Shown: positions 1-7,462 of the stretch, one piece after another | Numbering within the stretch: the stretch's first letter is position 1 | Layout: every line of letters begins with the position of its first letter | IMG/VR virus record: IMGVR_UViG_3300030333_001914 | Span: 1 to 29,153 of that record | Length of the DNA: 29,153 nucleotides | Reading direction: 5' to 3' (one strand) | From: a virus | The notes under the pieces: generated by a model | Told to the model about the DNA's origin: nothing | What the model saw: the letters and a program-made list of their open reading frames with translations, nothing else | Database searches by the model: none | Made by a program: the position numbers and the translations under genes

Positions 1-1
1 A

Positions 2-1417
2 GTAGCAATATTATCTATTGATGATTTACCTGAAAATAACATAGCAGAAAAGAGAGCAATTAAATGGATTGCAAATGCTATAGGATTGTTTGAAGATGAA
101 ATAGAATCACAAGTAGATATATATGGAGATTTAGGAGAAGCCCTTTTAGAAATGGACTTTGGGAAAAAAGAAGATTCAAATATTTCTATAAGTATGTTTT
201 TCAATTTGTTAATATTAAACTGTTCATCAATGGACAGTGAAAATTATAGAATAATAAGAAGTCATATTAATGAAATGTCATCAAGAGAGATTAAATGGTT
301 TGTTAGATATTGGTTAAGAAAGCCAAGAAACGGTATTAATAATAGCACTATGGTTAAAGTAATGGATAAAAGATATGCAGGTAATAATGTAAAGAAGTTA
401 TCAATGTTTTATCCTAATTCTGAGTTAGAAGAATTATTATCTGCTGGTAAAACTGTTAAGGCTAGACTTATTCATGGTAGTTTTGTAAAACCAATGTTAG
501 CAAAACCCTATGCGGCAAAACATAAACCTGACAATGAAATTATAGATATTAAATATGATGGTAATAGATATCAAATTCATAGTGAAAGCGATATAATTAT
601 TTTTAACAGAAAGGGAAAAATTGTGACAAGTCAATTCCCTGATGTTGTAGAATGGGTTCAAAAGATTGATAAGAATTTTATTGTTGATGCTGAGATATAT
701 CCAATAAACAATGATGGTTCACCTGCTGAACATAAACTAATGGCTAAAAGAGTCCATAAAAAAGATGTTCAAGAAGCAGTAGATGAATGTCCTGTTAGAC
801 TTGCAGTATTTGATGTTCTTTCTTCAAATGGTTTAGTTATGTTAGACGAACCTTTGTTTGCCAGAATAGAAGAGTTAGATAAAATAATACCAGAAGAACA
901 TAAAGCATATAGATTCTCCGAAGAACATACTATGAAAAGTGCATATAATATTGCTATCAATAGAGGCTTTGAAGGAGTTATGTTAAAAGACGCTGACTTA
1001 ACTTATCAATCAGGTAAAAGAAGTGTGGGTTGGTTAAAGCACAAACCACCCCGTATTGATTTAGATGTAGTTATTGTATCTGCACAATATGGTAAAGGTA
1101 AAAGAGCAGGATGGTTTGGTTCTTTTGGTATTGCAGTTAAAGATGGCCCAGACTATGTTAATGTTGGAAGTTGTGGAACAGGCTTTTCAGAAGATAATTT
1201 GATGTATTTAACTAATCATCTCAGAAAGAACATAGAAAGTTATGAAGGAGATACTTATCATGTATTACCTAGAATTGTATTACAGGTATCATGCGATTTA
1301 ATAAGTAAAGACAGTGATGGTAATGTTGGTCTGAGGTTTCCCCGATGTGTGCGAATCAGAACCGATAAGTTCCCGTCAGATATTGATACCCTGCAAAGGG
1401 TGAAGGAGTTGATGTAA
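2..1417 (+). CDS. ATP-dependent DNA ligase (5'-truncated by window edge)
   Basis: Joins nicked DNA by lysine adenylation, here probably sealing Okazaki fragments of the viral genome. The nucleotidyltransferase motifs appear in order: motif I KYDG with the adenylated Lys encoded at 551-553, VDAEIY (motif III), EGVMLKD (motif IV), WLKHKP (motif V), and a C-terminal OB-domain motif VI, RFPRCVRIR. The N-terminal DNA-binding domain is incomplete. The frame is open to the first base of the window with no ATG in it. The TTG at 86 is the first start-like codon but is internal, so the true start lies to the left. The gene is followed directly, with zero spacing, by the next one. The motif set and C-terminal OB domain fit archaeal LigB/Lig1-type enzymes rather than NAD-dependent ligases. 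Confidence 0.93.
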   Translation, partial: VAILSIDDLPENNIAEKRAIKWIANAIGLFEDEIESQVDIYGDLGEALLEMDFGKKEDSNISISMFFNLLILNCSSMDSENYRIIRSHINEMSSREIKWFVRYWLRKPRNGINNSTMVKVMDKRYAGNNVKKLSMFYPNSELEELLSAGKTVKARLIHGSFVKPMLAKPYAAKHKPDNEIIDIKYDGNRYQIHSESDIIIFNRKGKIVTSQFPDVVEWVQKIDKNFIVDAEIYPINNDGSPAEHKLMAKRVHKKDVQEAVDECPVRLAVFDVLSSNGLVMLDEPLFARIEELDKIIPEEHKAYRFSEEHTMKSAYNIAINRGFEGVMLKDADLTYQSGKRSVGWLKHKPPRIDLDVVIVSAQYGKGKRAGWFGSFGIAVKDGPDYVNVGSCGTGFSEDNLMYLTNHLRKNIESYEGDTYHVLPRIVLQVSCDLISKDSDGNVGLRFPRCVRIRTDKFPSDIDTLQRVKELM

Positions 1418-1891
1418 GTGATTAAAGCAGGCTCAATGACCCTAATAGACGCTATACCTTATTCTTGTGTAAAAATTGAGGATGGGATGGCGTATTTGAA
1501 GAAGGTTGGGGATGAAAATAGGGGGAGATTCAAGAAAATGCGCGTAGAATTATGCCCTTATGTGAACGAAAAAAACGAGTTTATCGTTCCAAAACCCCCA
1601 CCAATCAATAGAAAGCGTATGACTAGATTTCACTTTATGAAGATAATTAAAGATGAAGTGGATTTACCAGTCTCTCACGATTTAGCCTATTTTGTGGCTG
1701 AATGGCTAGAAACGTTAGTTATGAATGCGGCCTTAGAAGCAGAGAGTAATGCTGAAAGGAGAAATGATGACAGAATCACTGCAGCCCATTGGCCACCAAA
1801 TACTGATTTGGGAAACCAATCAGGTTATTGGGAAGGTAATAGAGAATGGGCTAAAGAATATAAATTATTTTTAAAGGAAGGTGGATGGTAA
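1418..1891 (+). CDS. Histone-fold protein with N- and C-terminal extensions
   Basis: 157 residues, GTG start immediately after the ligase stop. Residues about 71-125 line up without gaps against my memory of the archaeal histone HMfB. IIKD at 76-79 matches the end of helix 1, VS at 85-86 matches loop 1, LE at 97-98 and A-x-EA-x3-A at 105-112 match helix 2, and R-I-T-A at 119-122 matches loop 2 and the start of helix 3. Several HMf DNA-contact residues are not kept: Pro sits where Arg19 would be, and Asp-Arg replaces Lys53-Thr54. DNA binding could therefore differ, or the protein could be a heterodimer partner or TAF/NF-Y-like factor. A basic 70-residue N-terminal arm and a Trp-rich C-terminal tail of about 30 residues flank the fold. 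The assignment rests on sequence pattern only. Confidence 0.65.
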   Translation: MIKAGSMTLIDAIPYSCVKIEDGMAYLKKVGDENRGRFKKMRVELCPYVNEKNEFIVPKPPPINRKRMTRFHFMKIIKDEVDLPVSHDLAYFVAEWLETLVMNAALEAESNAERRNDDRITAAHWPPNTDLGNQSGYWEGNREWAKEYKLFLKEGGW

Positions 1892-2289
1892 TGTATACCA
1901 AAGGACAGTTAGAAGGTATCTTACTCTCAATAGCCAAACCTGAAGTCCATGTGGCTAAAGCGGCTAAACTATCTATAGGATATAGAGTAAGAGTAAGAGT
2001 AAATATTAGAGGTAGTAAAGATTTTCTTGAGGGTGTTCAAAGAAGTTTACTACAAAATCAAGTTAATGCTGATTATAAAGATAAAGAACACAAAAGTAGA
2101 CCAAGACCAATATTAACTATTGGTGGTCTTTTAAATATATGGCGTTTGTGTCAATTAGTTCCAGATGAATTACCAGATGCTAAATCGGTTTGGAAAGATT
2201 TTAAAGAAATCATAAAAATAATTGATAGCGGCGAACACCATACTTTAGAAGGATTAGAAAGAATCCTTGAAATTAAGGGAGAGATATGA
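1885..2289 (+). CDS. Small protein resembling a half LAGLIDADG domain
   Basis: 134 residues. It overlaps the previous stop by 7 nt, and the alternative ATG at 1891 has better spacing from the upstream GGAAGGTGG. The central part alternates beta strand (GYRVRVRVNI), a helix with FLEGVQRSLL, a short hairpin, a strand (ILTIGG) and a helix with LLNIWRLCQLVP. This order resembles one LAGLIDADG unit as found in homing endonucleases and in domesticated DNA-binding proteins. The acidic catalytic LAGLIDADG helix is not recognisable, so nuclease activity is not implied. It is coupled to the next gene by an ATGA overlap at 2286. A role in nucleic-acid binding is inference. Confidence 0.4.
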   Translation: MVMYTKGQLEGILLSIAKPEVHVAKAAKLSIGYRVRVRVNIRGSKDFLEGVQRSLLQNQVNADYKDKEHKSRPRPILTIGGLLNIWRLCQLVPDELPDAKSVWKDFKEIIKIIDSGEHHTLEGLERILEIKGEI

Positions 2290-2507
2290 TGGAAGACCAT
2301 CATTCTGCTTTTAATTCTGATGATATTTCCTTGCTTGAGAAATCAGTAAGGGAAACATTAGAAAAAGGTTGTAAAGAATGTGGATTTAGATATATTATTT
2401 TTACAACCAATGTTTCATTAGAACCTAATGGAACTAAAACTTTTTTCTTAGAAGTAGAATGCCCAAAATGTAAATGTGAATATAGAGATATAATGGCTAT
2501 GAGATGA
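2286..2507 (+). CDS. Cys-rich small protein (zinc ribbon-like)
   Basis: 73 residues, unrecognised family. Two Cys clusters, CKEC at 29-32 and CPKCKC near 59-64, are separated by a hydrophobic beta-like stretch (YIIFTTNVSL ... FFLEVE). This is the usual layout of a zinc ribbon. The acidic N-terminus (residues 1-25) is likely flexible. It starts in an ATGA overlap with the upstream gene and sits 4 nt ahead of the P-loop ATPase gene, so it is part of the same operon. It could bind nucleic acid or a host protein; the sequence does not say which. Confidence 0.6.
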   Translation: MMEDHHSAFNSDDISLLEKSVRETLEKGCKECGFRYIIFTTNVSLEPNGTKTFFLEVECPKCKCEYRDIMAMR

Positions 2508-2511
2508 TATA

Positions 2512-3354
2512 ATGTTAAATATGAATAGAGAACGAACCCCAATAATAATAGGAAAGTCAGGAACAGGAAAGACAACAAAAGCACTTGCCATGTTTGACGA
2601 AGAACCTATTATTAAATATGCAAATGAATATGATATTGATGACAATTTTTCAATTCCGATTGATAAAGGAATATTAATTGAAGAATGTCACTATAAAGCG
2701 AATGCTGCTTTGATAACTAGAACTTTAATAGAATATAGGGGAAAGGTAGTATTAACTTCTTTGAATCAAAAAGATGTTCCTAAAAGCATTATGGATAAAT
2801 GTAAAATAAAAAGAGCGGGAACAAAAAACTACGCTCAAGAAAAATATAAAGAAATGGGTTGTAATAATATAGATACCACAATAGACCAACCCGAACTCAG
2901 TATTTTTGAATTGGTTGCTGCATATAAAAAATCTGGAGACAGAGATAAAATTGCTAAATTATTGAAACACAATAAACCATTTGATGAACAAATATTATCG
3001 TGGTTATTGACTACTGTTGGGTATCATAAGATAGGATACCTAGACTCAAAGGTAAAAAGAAGATGGGGTTCTGATTACTTTTATGAGTTATTAGCATATG
3101 CACATGAAGGGGGAACATCTGGTAGATTAGATATTCCCAGAAGAAGAGCATATGATAAAAGACCATCTACTTGTAAAAAGATTGGTCTTAAAGAAAACGA
3201 TTGGTATTTACTTAACCAATTAAAACAAGATAAAGAATTTCAAAAGTTTCTAAAAAGAAGACTCAATAAAATTGAAAGAACGTTAGTGGGATTAAATCCC
3301 AAAAAAGAAACTATACAAAGAAGTAAAAACATTACATTAAATGATTTTATGTAA
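2512..3354 (+). CDS. P-loop ATPase with C-terminal PIP-like motif
   Basis: 280 residues. Walker A is GKSGTGKTT at 14-22, and a Walker B-like GILIEEC lies near 53-59. The ATPase core is short (about 110 residues). It is followed by a basic, mostly helical region with WLLTTVGYHKIG, and the protein ends in ITLNDFM. The last eight residues (N-x-x-L-x-x-F-M) resemble the PCNA-interacting peptide at the C-terminus of archaeal RFC large subunits. No RFC large subunit is otherwise visible here, and this gene lies two genes upstream of an RFC small subunit. A reduced clamp-loader large subunit is therefore a reasonable hypothesis, but sensor and SRC-type motifs are not seen. ATG at 2521 is an alternative start. 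Confidence 0.5.
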   Translation: MLNMNRERTPIIIGKSGTGKTTKALAMFDEEPIIKYANEYDIDDNFSIPIDKGILIEECHYKANAALITRTLIEYRGKVVLTSLNQKDVPKSIMDKCKIKRAGTKNYAQEKYKEMGCNNIDTTIDQPELSIFELVAAYKKSGDRDKIAKLLKHNKPFDEQILSWLLTTVGYHKIGYLDSKVKRRWGSDYFYELLAYAHEGGTSGRLDIPRRRAYDKRPSTCKKIGLKENDWYLLNQLKQDKEFQKFLKRRLNKIERTLVGLNPKKETIQRSKNITLNDFM

Positions 3355-3376
3355 TACTAATTAGGAGAGAATAAGA

Positions 3377-3922
3377 ATGAATATATTTATATTAGATGAA
3401 TGCCCAGAAGAAAGCGCAAAGCAAATGATGGATAAACACGTAGTAAAAATGCCTACTGAAAGTATGCAAATGATTTCTACTTGTATGGATTATTTTGGAT
3501 TACCAAGTCCATATAAACCTGTTATGTTAAACCATCCTTGTACTATTTGGGCTAGACAATCAAGAGAAAATATGCGTTGGTTATTGAGACATACTAATGC
3601 ATTATGTAAAGAGTATACTGTTAGGTATAACAAAAAGCACAAAGTAGAAGAAACACTTGAAGAATGGATGCCTACTATTATAACAATGTTAGGCGACCTT
3701 CCTTCCAGTGGTCTAACTCCTTTTGCTCAAGCCATGCCTGACAGATACAAAGATGACTTAGATGCTTGTAAAGCATATCAAAGTTATTATCTGGGTGATA
3801 AATGGTTTTTTGCATCTTGGAAAACCGAATTACCAAATTGGTGGCCACCTAATCATATTGATGAAAGATATGCAGCACTTAAAAATGTGAGAGATAAAAA
3901 TGTTATGGACAGAAAAGTATAG
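3377..3922 (+). CDS. Conserved phage protein of the 'DKHVVKM' family
   Basis: 181 residues preceded by GGAGAGA. The N-terminus MNIFILDECPEESAKQMMDK followed by HVVKM, then HPCTIWARQSREN, LCKEYTVRY, and AMPD.YK with a Tyr-rich end, is a pattern I recognise from many marine phage genomes. Those proteins are sometimes labelled pyrimidine dimer DNA glycosylase, although that label is weakly founded. Conserved Asp, Lys, His and Cys residues suggest an enzyme. The biochemical role is not established by sequence alone. The 3' end overlaps the RFC gene by 23 nt in another frame. Confidence 0.6.
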   Translation: MNIFILDECPEESAKQMMDKHVVKMPTESMQMISTCMDYFGLPSPYKPVMLNHPCTIWARQSRENMRWLLRHTNALCKEYTVRYNKKHKVEETLEEWMPTIITMLGDLPSSGLTPFAQAMPDRYKDDLDACKAYQSYYLGDKWFFASWKTELPNWWPPNHIDERYAALKNVRDKNVMDRKV

Positions 3923-4802
3923 ACCAACAAAATTAGAAGAAATAATAGGACAGGATAAATTTGTATCCGATGCAAGTAATTGGAAATCAATGCCTAACCT
4001 ATTATTATATGGCCCTGCTGGAACAGGTAAAACAACTGCTGCAGGTGTTATTGCTAACTTAATATTAAAAGAACATCAACAGTCAAATTATTTTGAAGTA
4101 AATGCTTCTGATGATAGAAAGTTAGAAACAGTTAGAACAACAATTAAAGATGTAGCAACATCAATGAAAGTAGGAGACGTACCTCACAAAATTATACTTC
4201 TTGATGAAATGGAAGGTATGACTCCCGATGCTCAGAATGCACTTAAGAGAATAATGGAACGTTATAGTAGTAATGTTAGATTTATCATTACTTGTAATCA
4301 TAGACATAAAATTATTCCACCTTTACAGTCAAGGTGTGCAAACTATGCTTTTACATCTTTATCAGAATCAGAGATTAAGACAGTATTAGATTCTATCCTT
4401 TCTAAAGAGGGCATTACTCATATTGAAGAAGCGGAATTGAACACCTTTATAGGGGGGCTACATGGGGATTTAAGACGGGGAATAACTGAAATTCAAGCAT
4501 CAGTATTTAGTAATACCCCTCTTAATATACAAATGGAAAGAATGCAAGAACCTTATGCTGAAATAAGAGATTGCATTGTAAATAGAGATTTTAATACTGC
4601 GCTCAATAAGATGCATGATTTGATATACCTATCGGTAGATATGAAAGTAGTATGTCAAAATTTACATGAAGTTTTTGTATCTTCAGATATTGAAACAGCG
4701 CAGAAATTTAAATTTCTAAGAGTCATAGGTGAAGCAGAATGGAGATGTAATAATATGACTCCAAAGATATTAGCATCTTGGATGATAGGGCAGATGATGT
4801 AA
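3900..4802 (+). CDS. rfcS: Replication factor C small subunit (clamp loader ATPase)
   Basis: 300 residues. This AAA+ ATPase loads PCNA on primed DNA. The N-terminal WTEKYRPTKLEEIIGQ is the RFC box. Walker A is GPAGTGKTT at 38-46, Walker B is ILLDEME at about 99-105 (DEME in place of the usual DEAD/DEAE-type box), and the SRC arginine-finger motif is LQSRC at 143-147. The C-terminal collar domain is slightly shorter than in cellular RfcS (about 315-330 residues). PCNA is encoded about 2.7 kb downstream in the same cluster. It starts inside the upstream gene and ends in a TAATG junction with the next. A viral origin by capture from an archaeal host is inferred. Confidence 0.95.
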   Translation: MLWTEKYRPTKLEEIIGQDKFVSDASNWKSMPNLLLYGPAGTGKTTAAGVIANLILKEHQQSNYFEVNASDDRKLETVRTTIKDVATSMKVGDVPHKIILLDEMEGMTPDAQNALKRIMERYSSNVRFIITCNHRHKIIPPLQSRCANYAFTSLSESEIKTVLDSILSKEGITHIEEAELNTFIGGLHGDLRRGITEIQASVFSNTPLNIQMERMQEPYAEIRDCIVNRDFNTALNKMHDLIYLSVDMKVVCQNLHEVFVSSDIETAQKFKFLRVIGEAEWRCNNMTPKILASWMIGQMM

Positions 4803-5041
4803 TGAAAAAGAATTGGCTAGATTTTAATAAAGATGGTAAAGTAGATAGCGAAGACATTAAACATATAATGTTACGCTATGAAATAATTTTGCTAGGTGGA
4901 CTAGCATTAATTATATTTCCTATACTAAATAGTTTAGGATATATTTCAGTTTCCTCAGATACTTTTTGGGTTTTAGCAGGTGTTGTTATTACCGCAGAAG
5001 CACTGTTGGAATTGTATTATGAAAGAAAGAAAATGAAGTGA
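4802..5041 (+). CDS. Small two-TM membrane protein with EF-hand/dockerin-like loop
   Basis: 79 residues from the ATG at 4802, which overlaps the RFC stop by one base. An upstream in-frame start at 4778 would extend into the RFC gene and is less likely. Residues 7-18 (DFNKDGKVDSED) carry D, N, D, G, D and D at positions 1, 3, 5, 6, 9 and 12, as in a calcium-binding EF-hand or dockerin loop. Two hydrophobic segments follow (about 28-48 and 57-75), then a basic tail YERKKMK. The topology is like a small holin or pinholin, but a lysis role is only a guess. A single loop may not bind calcium on its own. Confidence 0.6.
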   Translation: MKKNWLDFNKDGKVDSEDIKHIMLRYEIILLGGLALIIFPILNSLGYISVSSDTFWVLAGVVITAEALLELYYERKKMK

Positions 5042-5045
5042 TAAT

Positions 5046-6263
5046 ATGGATGAACGTATTGCGAATGAAATAGAAAAAGCAGCCGAAAGGCTTGAGATGA
5101 GTGTTGAAGAAACAACACAAAAGTATATGGAAATATGCGAACAGAATAACTTAGACCCAACCAATGATGTATTGTTGGGTAGGTCATTGTTTAGACAATG
5201 GTTTAGTGGCGCATATGCCTATAAAGACGCACCTGCTACAGAAAGTACAGGTAATAGTCTAATAAAGAAAGCAAGTGGGTTCTTTATTTCGGTAAACGAA
5301 CCTCTTGACATGGGAGCAAGAATGATTGAGAATATTGTATCTAATTATAAGATGGATGCAAACAAAGTATTTTCTGAGGGAAAGGTAGCAATTGCCGTTG
5401 CAGGTGATGAAGGTTTTACTATTAGAAGATACTATAACGGAGAAGAACAAACTGTTGTTAAAGAAGGTTTACCAGAAAGTGCAGTAGAAATTGACACAGG
5501 TAATTATATTATTCCTTTAGATAGCATACCCAAATATGGTATGAGGGATAATCCTACATACGGAAAGCCTTTACCTGCTTCTCAAGTTAGAATGCAGGCA
5601 GTATTTTTGGGTGAAGTAGATGGTGAAAGAGGAATGTATTATTTTTCCTATAAGGGAGAATTTGCAAAGCAATTTACACCAACAACATTTAAGTTTTGTC
5701 ACTTTGATTGTATTCCTGACTCAAACAATAAAGACCGAATTTATGGTTTTAAGCAAGGAACATATGAAAGTTTAGTATATAATTCTGAATTATCAGAAGA
5801 AAATCAAATGGAAGAACCTTCCATTTCTGATATGCAAAACTATACTATGGAAGTAGCAATGGAAAACTACAGTCCTTTGATTGATTTAGATAGATACCAT
5901 AGTACAGCAGGAAATAAGAGTTATGCAGAAAGGTTTGTAATTACAGACGGTAGCGTTATTTCTATTGATGCTACACCTAACCGTGTAGGAAACAGAAGGT
6001 TATCAATTACAGATGTTAATTCTGATTATAATTATGATAATGCTGGATGGGCTGGAACTACTTGTTGGATTCCACCACATATTGATATTGACTTTGGTAT
6101 TAATTCAACAATCTTGGTTGTTGCAAGAACTTCACAAGGGCGAAATGATGATGGTAGCCTTAGAGAAGTTTCACTAAATGTTAGTGGTATTCTTTGTATT
6201 AACAACATGGGTGTTGTAGTAGAATCCTTTGTTGCAGAAGAAGAAGACCTTGATTGGTTCTGA
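5046..6263 (+). CDS. Candidate single-stranded DNA-binding protein (acidic aromatic tail)
   Basis: 405 residues, unrecognised by direct motif. The protein ends in EEEDLDWF, an acidic tail closed by aromatics. Such tails are typical of bacterial SSB, T7 gp2.5 and T4 gp32, where they recruit replication partners. The mid-region is rich in beta strands, consistent with OB folds, and is preceded by a helical N-terminus (residues 1-60). The position between clamp loader and RecA-like ATPase, and the lack of any other ssDNA-binding candidate in the replication block, support the idea. An unrelated replication-associated or structural protein cannot be excluded. Start ATG follows AGTGATA. Confidence 0.4.
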   Translation: MDERIANEIEKAAERLEMSVEETTQKYMEICEQNNLDPTNDVLLGRSLFRQWFSGAYAYKDAPATESTGNSLIKKASGFFISVNEPLDMGARMIENIVSNYKMDANKVFSEGKVAIAVAGDEGFTIRRYYNGEEQTVVKEGLPESAVEIDTGNYIIPLDSIPKYGMRDNPTYGKPLPASQVRMQAVFLGEVDGERGMYYFSYKGEFAKQFTPTTFKFCHFDCIPDSNNKDRIYGFKQGTYESLVYNSELSEENQMEEPSISDMQNYTMEVAMENYSPLIDLDRYHSTAGNKSYAERFVITDGSVISIDATPNRVGNRRLSITDVNSDYNYDNAGWAGTTCWIPPHIDIDFGINSTILVVARTSQGRNDDGSLREVSLNVSGILCINNMGVVVESFVAEEEDLDWF

Positions 6264-6345
6264 AACTCATATCATATACCTGTCTTAATGGAGAGATTGT
6301 TCAAGTCCATCAAATGGGGTGGGAAGCCCCTAAAAAAGTGATAAT
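6264..6345. other. Longest spacer in the early cluster
   Basis: This 82-nt spacer interrupts an otherwise overlapping gene chain. It holds a short GGGG/CCCC inverted repeat (6316-6319 and 6327-6330, 7-nt loop) and a 17-codon frame, ATG at 6288 to TGA at 6341, that would encode a basic peptide (MERLFKSIKWGGKPLKK). It could be an mRNA processing or pausing site, a weak internal promoter region, or a micropeptide. I cannot separate these. Confidence 0.3.
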
Positions 6346-6585
6346 ATGTATAAGATAGAAAATGGAATTATTCATGGAAGTAGTTTTGCTCTCCATGTAG
6401 ATAAGATTGAATTTCTTACTTGGAGATTAAATGAAGATACTGGAGATTATTGGGTAAAACTTCATATTGAATCTGGTAAAGAAATTAGACTAAAGGTATC
6501 AGAAGACGACCTTAGAGAAATAACAGAATGGAAATATAATGATAAGATAGAATTAGAAATTGGTGATTTTTATGGATTGGACTAA
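6346..6585 (+). CDS. Hypothetical small beta-rich protein
   Basis: 79 residues, no family recognised. The pattern suggests alternating strands (IIHGSSFALHV, YWVKLHIESG, EIRLKVS, KIELEIGDFY) of a compact beta domain, with strongly acidic content. Its last 14 bases overlap the next gene, whose GGTGAT ribosome-binding site lies inside this frame. Co-transcription with the RecA-like ATPase and PCNA suggests a DNA-metabolism role, but nothing in the sequence proves it. Confidence 0.6.
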   Translation: MYKIENGIIHGSSFALHVDKIEFLTWRLNEDTGDYWVKLHIESGKEIRLKVSEDDLREITEWKYNDKIELEIGDFYGLD

Positions 6586-7462
6586 AGATAAAAAGGGTAA
6601 TGCCGTTAATAATAACGAAGAGAAAGAGAATGATTTCTTTGCAGAAACAAAGAAACAGATTCTTGCTCAAATACAAGAAAGATTAAATAGAGACAGAAGT
6701 CATCTATTATGTTCTATTACAGGAAACCCCAAAGTGGGTAAGTCTGGAATAGCAATGGATTGTAGAACAGAAGAAGAAATTGAAAAGGGAATGAAGGTTC
6801 TCATTTTAGATTTTGATGATGGTTGTGAACCAACATGGAGAACAAATTGGAATTCTGACCCTAATATTGTTATATTCAACCCATTAGCAGTAAGGGTTGA
6901 TGGAACTACCGATTGGGAAAAGACATTCAATAATGCAAATTATTTCTGCGCATATGCACAGGAATTAATTGATGAAGGTAATGTTAAAGCGTTTATTTTT
7001 GATGGGGTAGATAAAGCGTTTGAAGGGTCTAGTGATGTGCTAAGAGAGTTGTTAGTTAAGCAACAATCAAGAGAAGGTAGTATTGTTAAGGCCACAGATT
7101 CTGTTAGAGTTTCCACATTAGATTGGAAGATTAGAAACAGAATTTACAATAGGCTTTTAGATTTAGTTTGTAATCTAAAGTGTGATAGATTTCTTATTAC
7201 ACACATGAAGCCTGTATATGATAACATTAATGTGCCTACACCTGTTGGTGAAGTTCCAGATTGGCATAAAAGCACACCTGCTAGGTTTGTGCAAATGTTG
7301 CATATAACAAAACAACCTGCTGAAAACAGCACTAATTATATTGCTGAACTTGAAGCGAGTAAAACTAATCCAGAATTAGTAGGTAATAAGTGGGTTATCT
7401 TTTCAACAAATGGAAAGAACGAATGGTTCGGCATTGACGAACTAAGAGAGGGAACAATATGA
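6572..7462 (+). CDS. RecA/RadA-like P-loop ATPase (Sak4/AAA_24 type)
   Basis: 296 residues from the ATG at 6572, chosen because a perfect archaeal Shine-Dalgarno GGTGAT lies just upstream. The longer frame needs a TTG at 6560. Walker A is GNPKVGKS at 51-58, followed by VLILDFDDG (strand 2 with acidic end) and a Walker B AFIFDGVDKAF. Then comes a strand FLITHMKPV, as in RecA-fold recombinases and phage Sak4-type annealing ATPases. The size and single core domain fit a virus-type RecA-like protein better than full cellular RadA (no N-terminal HhH domain). Likely role: recombination or replication restart. It overlaps PCNA by 4 nt. Confidence 0.65.
   Translation: MDWTKDKKGNAVNNNEEKENDFFAETKKQILAQIQERLNRDRSHLLCSITGNPKVGKSGIAMDCRTEEEIEKGMKVLILDFDDGCEPTWRTNWNSDPNIVIFNPLAVRVDGTTDWEKTFNNANYFCAYAQELIDEGNVKAFIFDGVDKAFEGSSDVLRELLVKQQSREGSIVKATDSVRVSTLDWKIRNRIYNRLLDLVCNLKCDRFLITHMKPVYDNINVPTPVGEVPDWHKSTPARFVQMLHITKQPAENSTNYIAELEASKTNPELVGNKWVIFSTNGKNEWFGIDELREGTI

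Noticed and set aside
86-88. TTG at 86 as true start of the ligase
   Set aside because: The frame continues with coding-like sequence to the window edge, and the N-terminal domain would be cut short.
2300-2645. Minus-strand frames opposite the zinc ribbon and P-loop genes
   Set aside because: Low-complexity Leu/Ser/Ile-rich shadows of plus-strand genes with strong motifs.
4778-4801. Start of the EF-hand membrane protein inside the RFC gene
   Set aside because: The ATG at 4802 gives a one-base overlap and a sensible N-terminus just before the calcium loop, like the other junctions.
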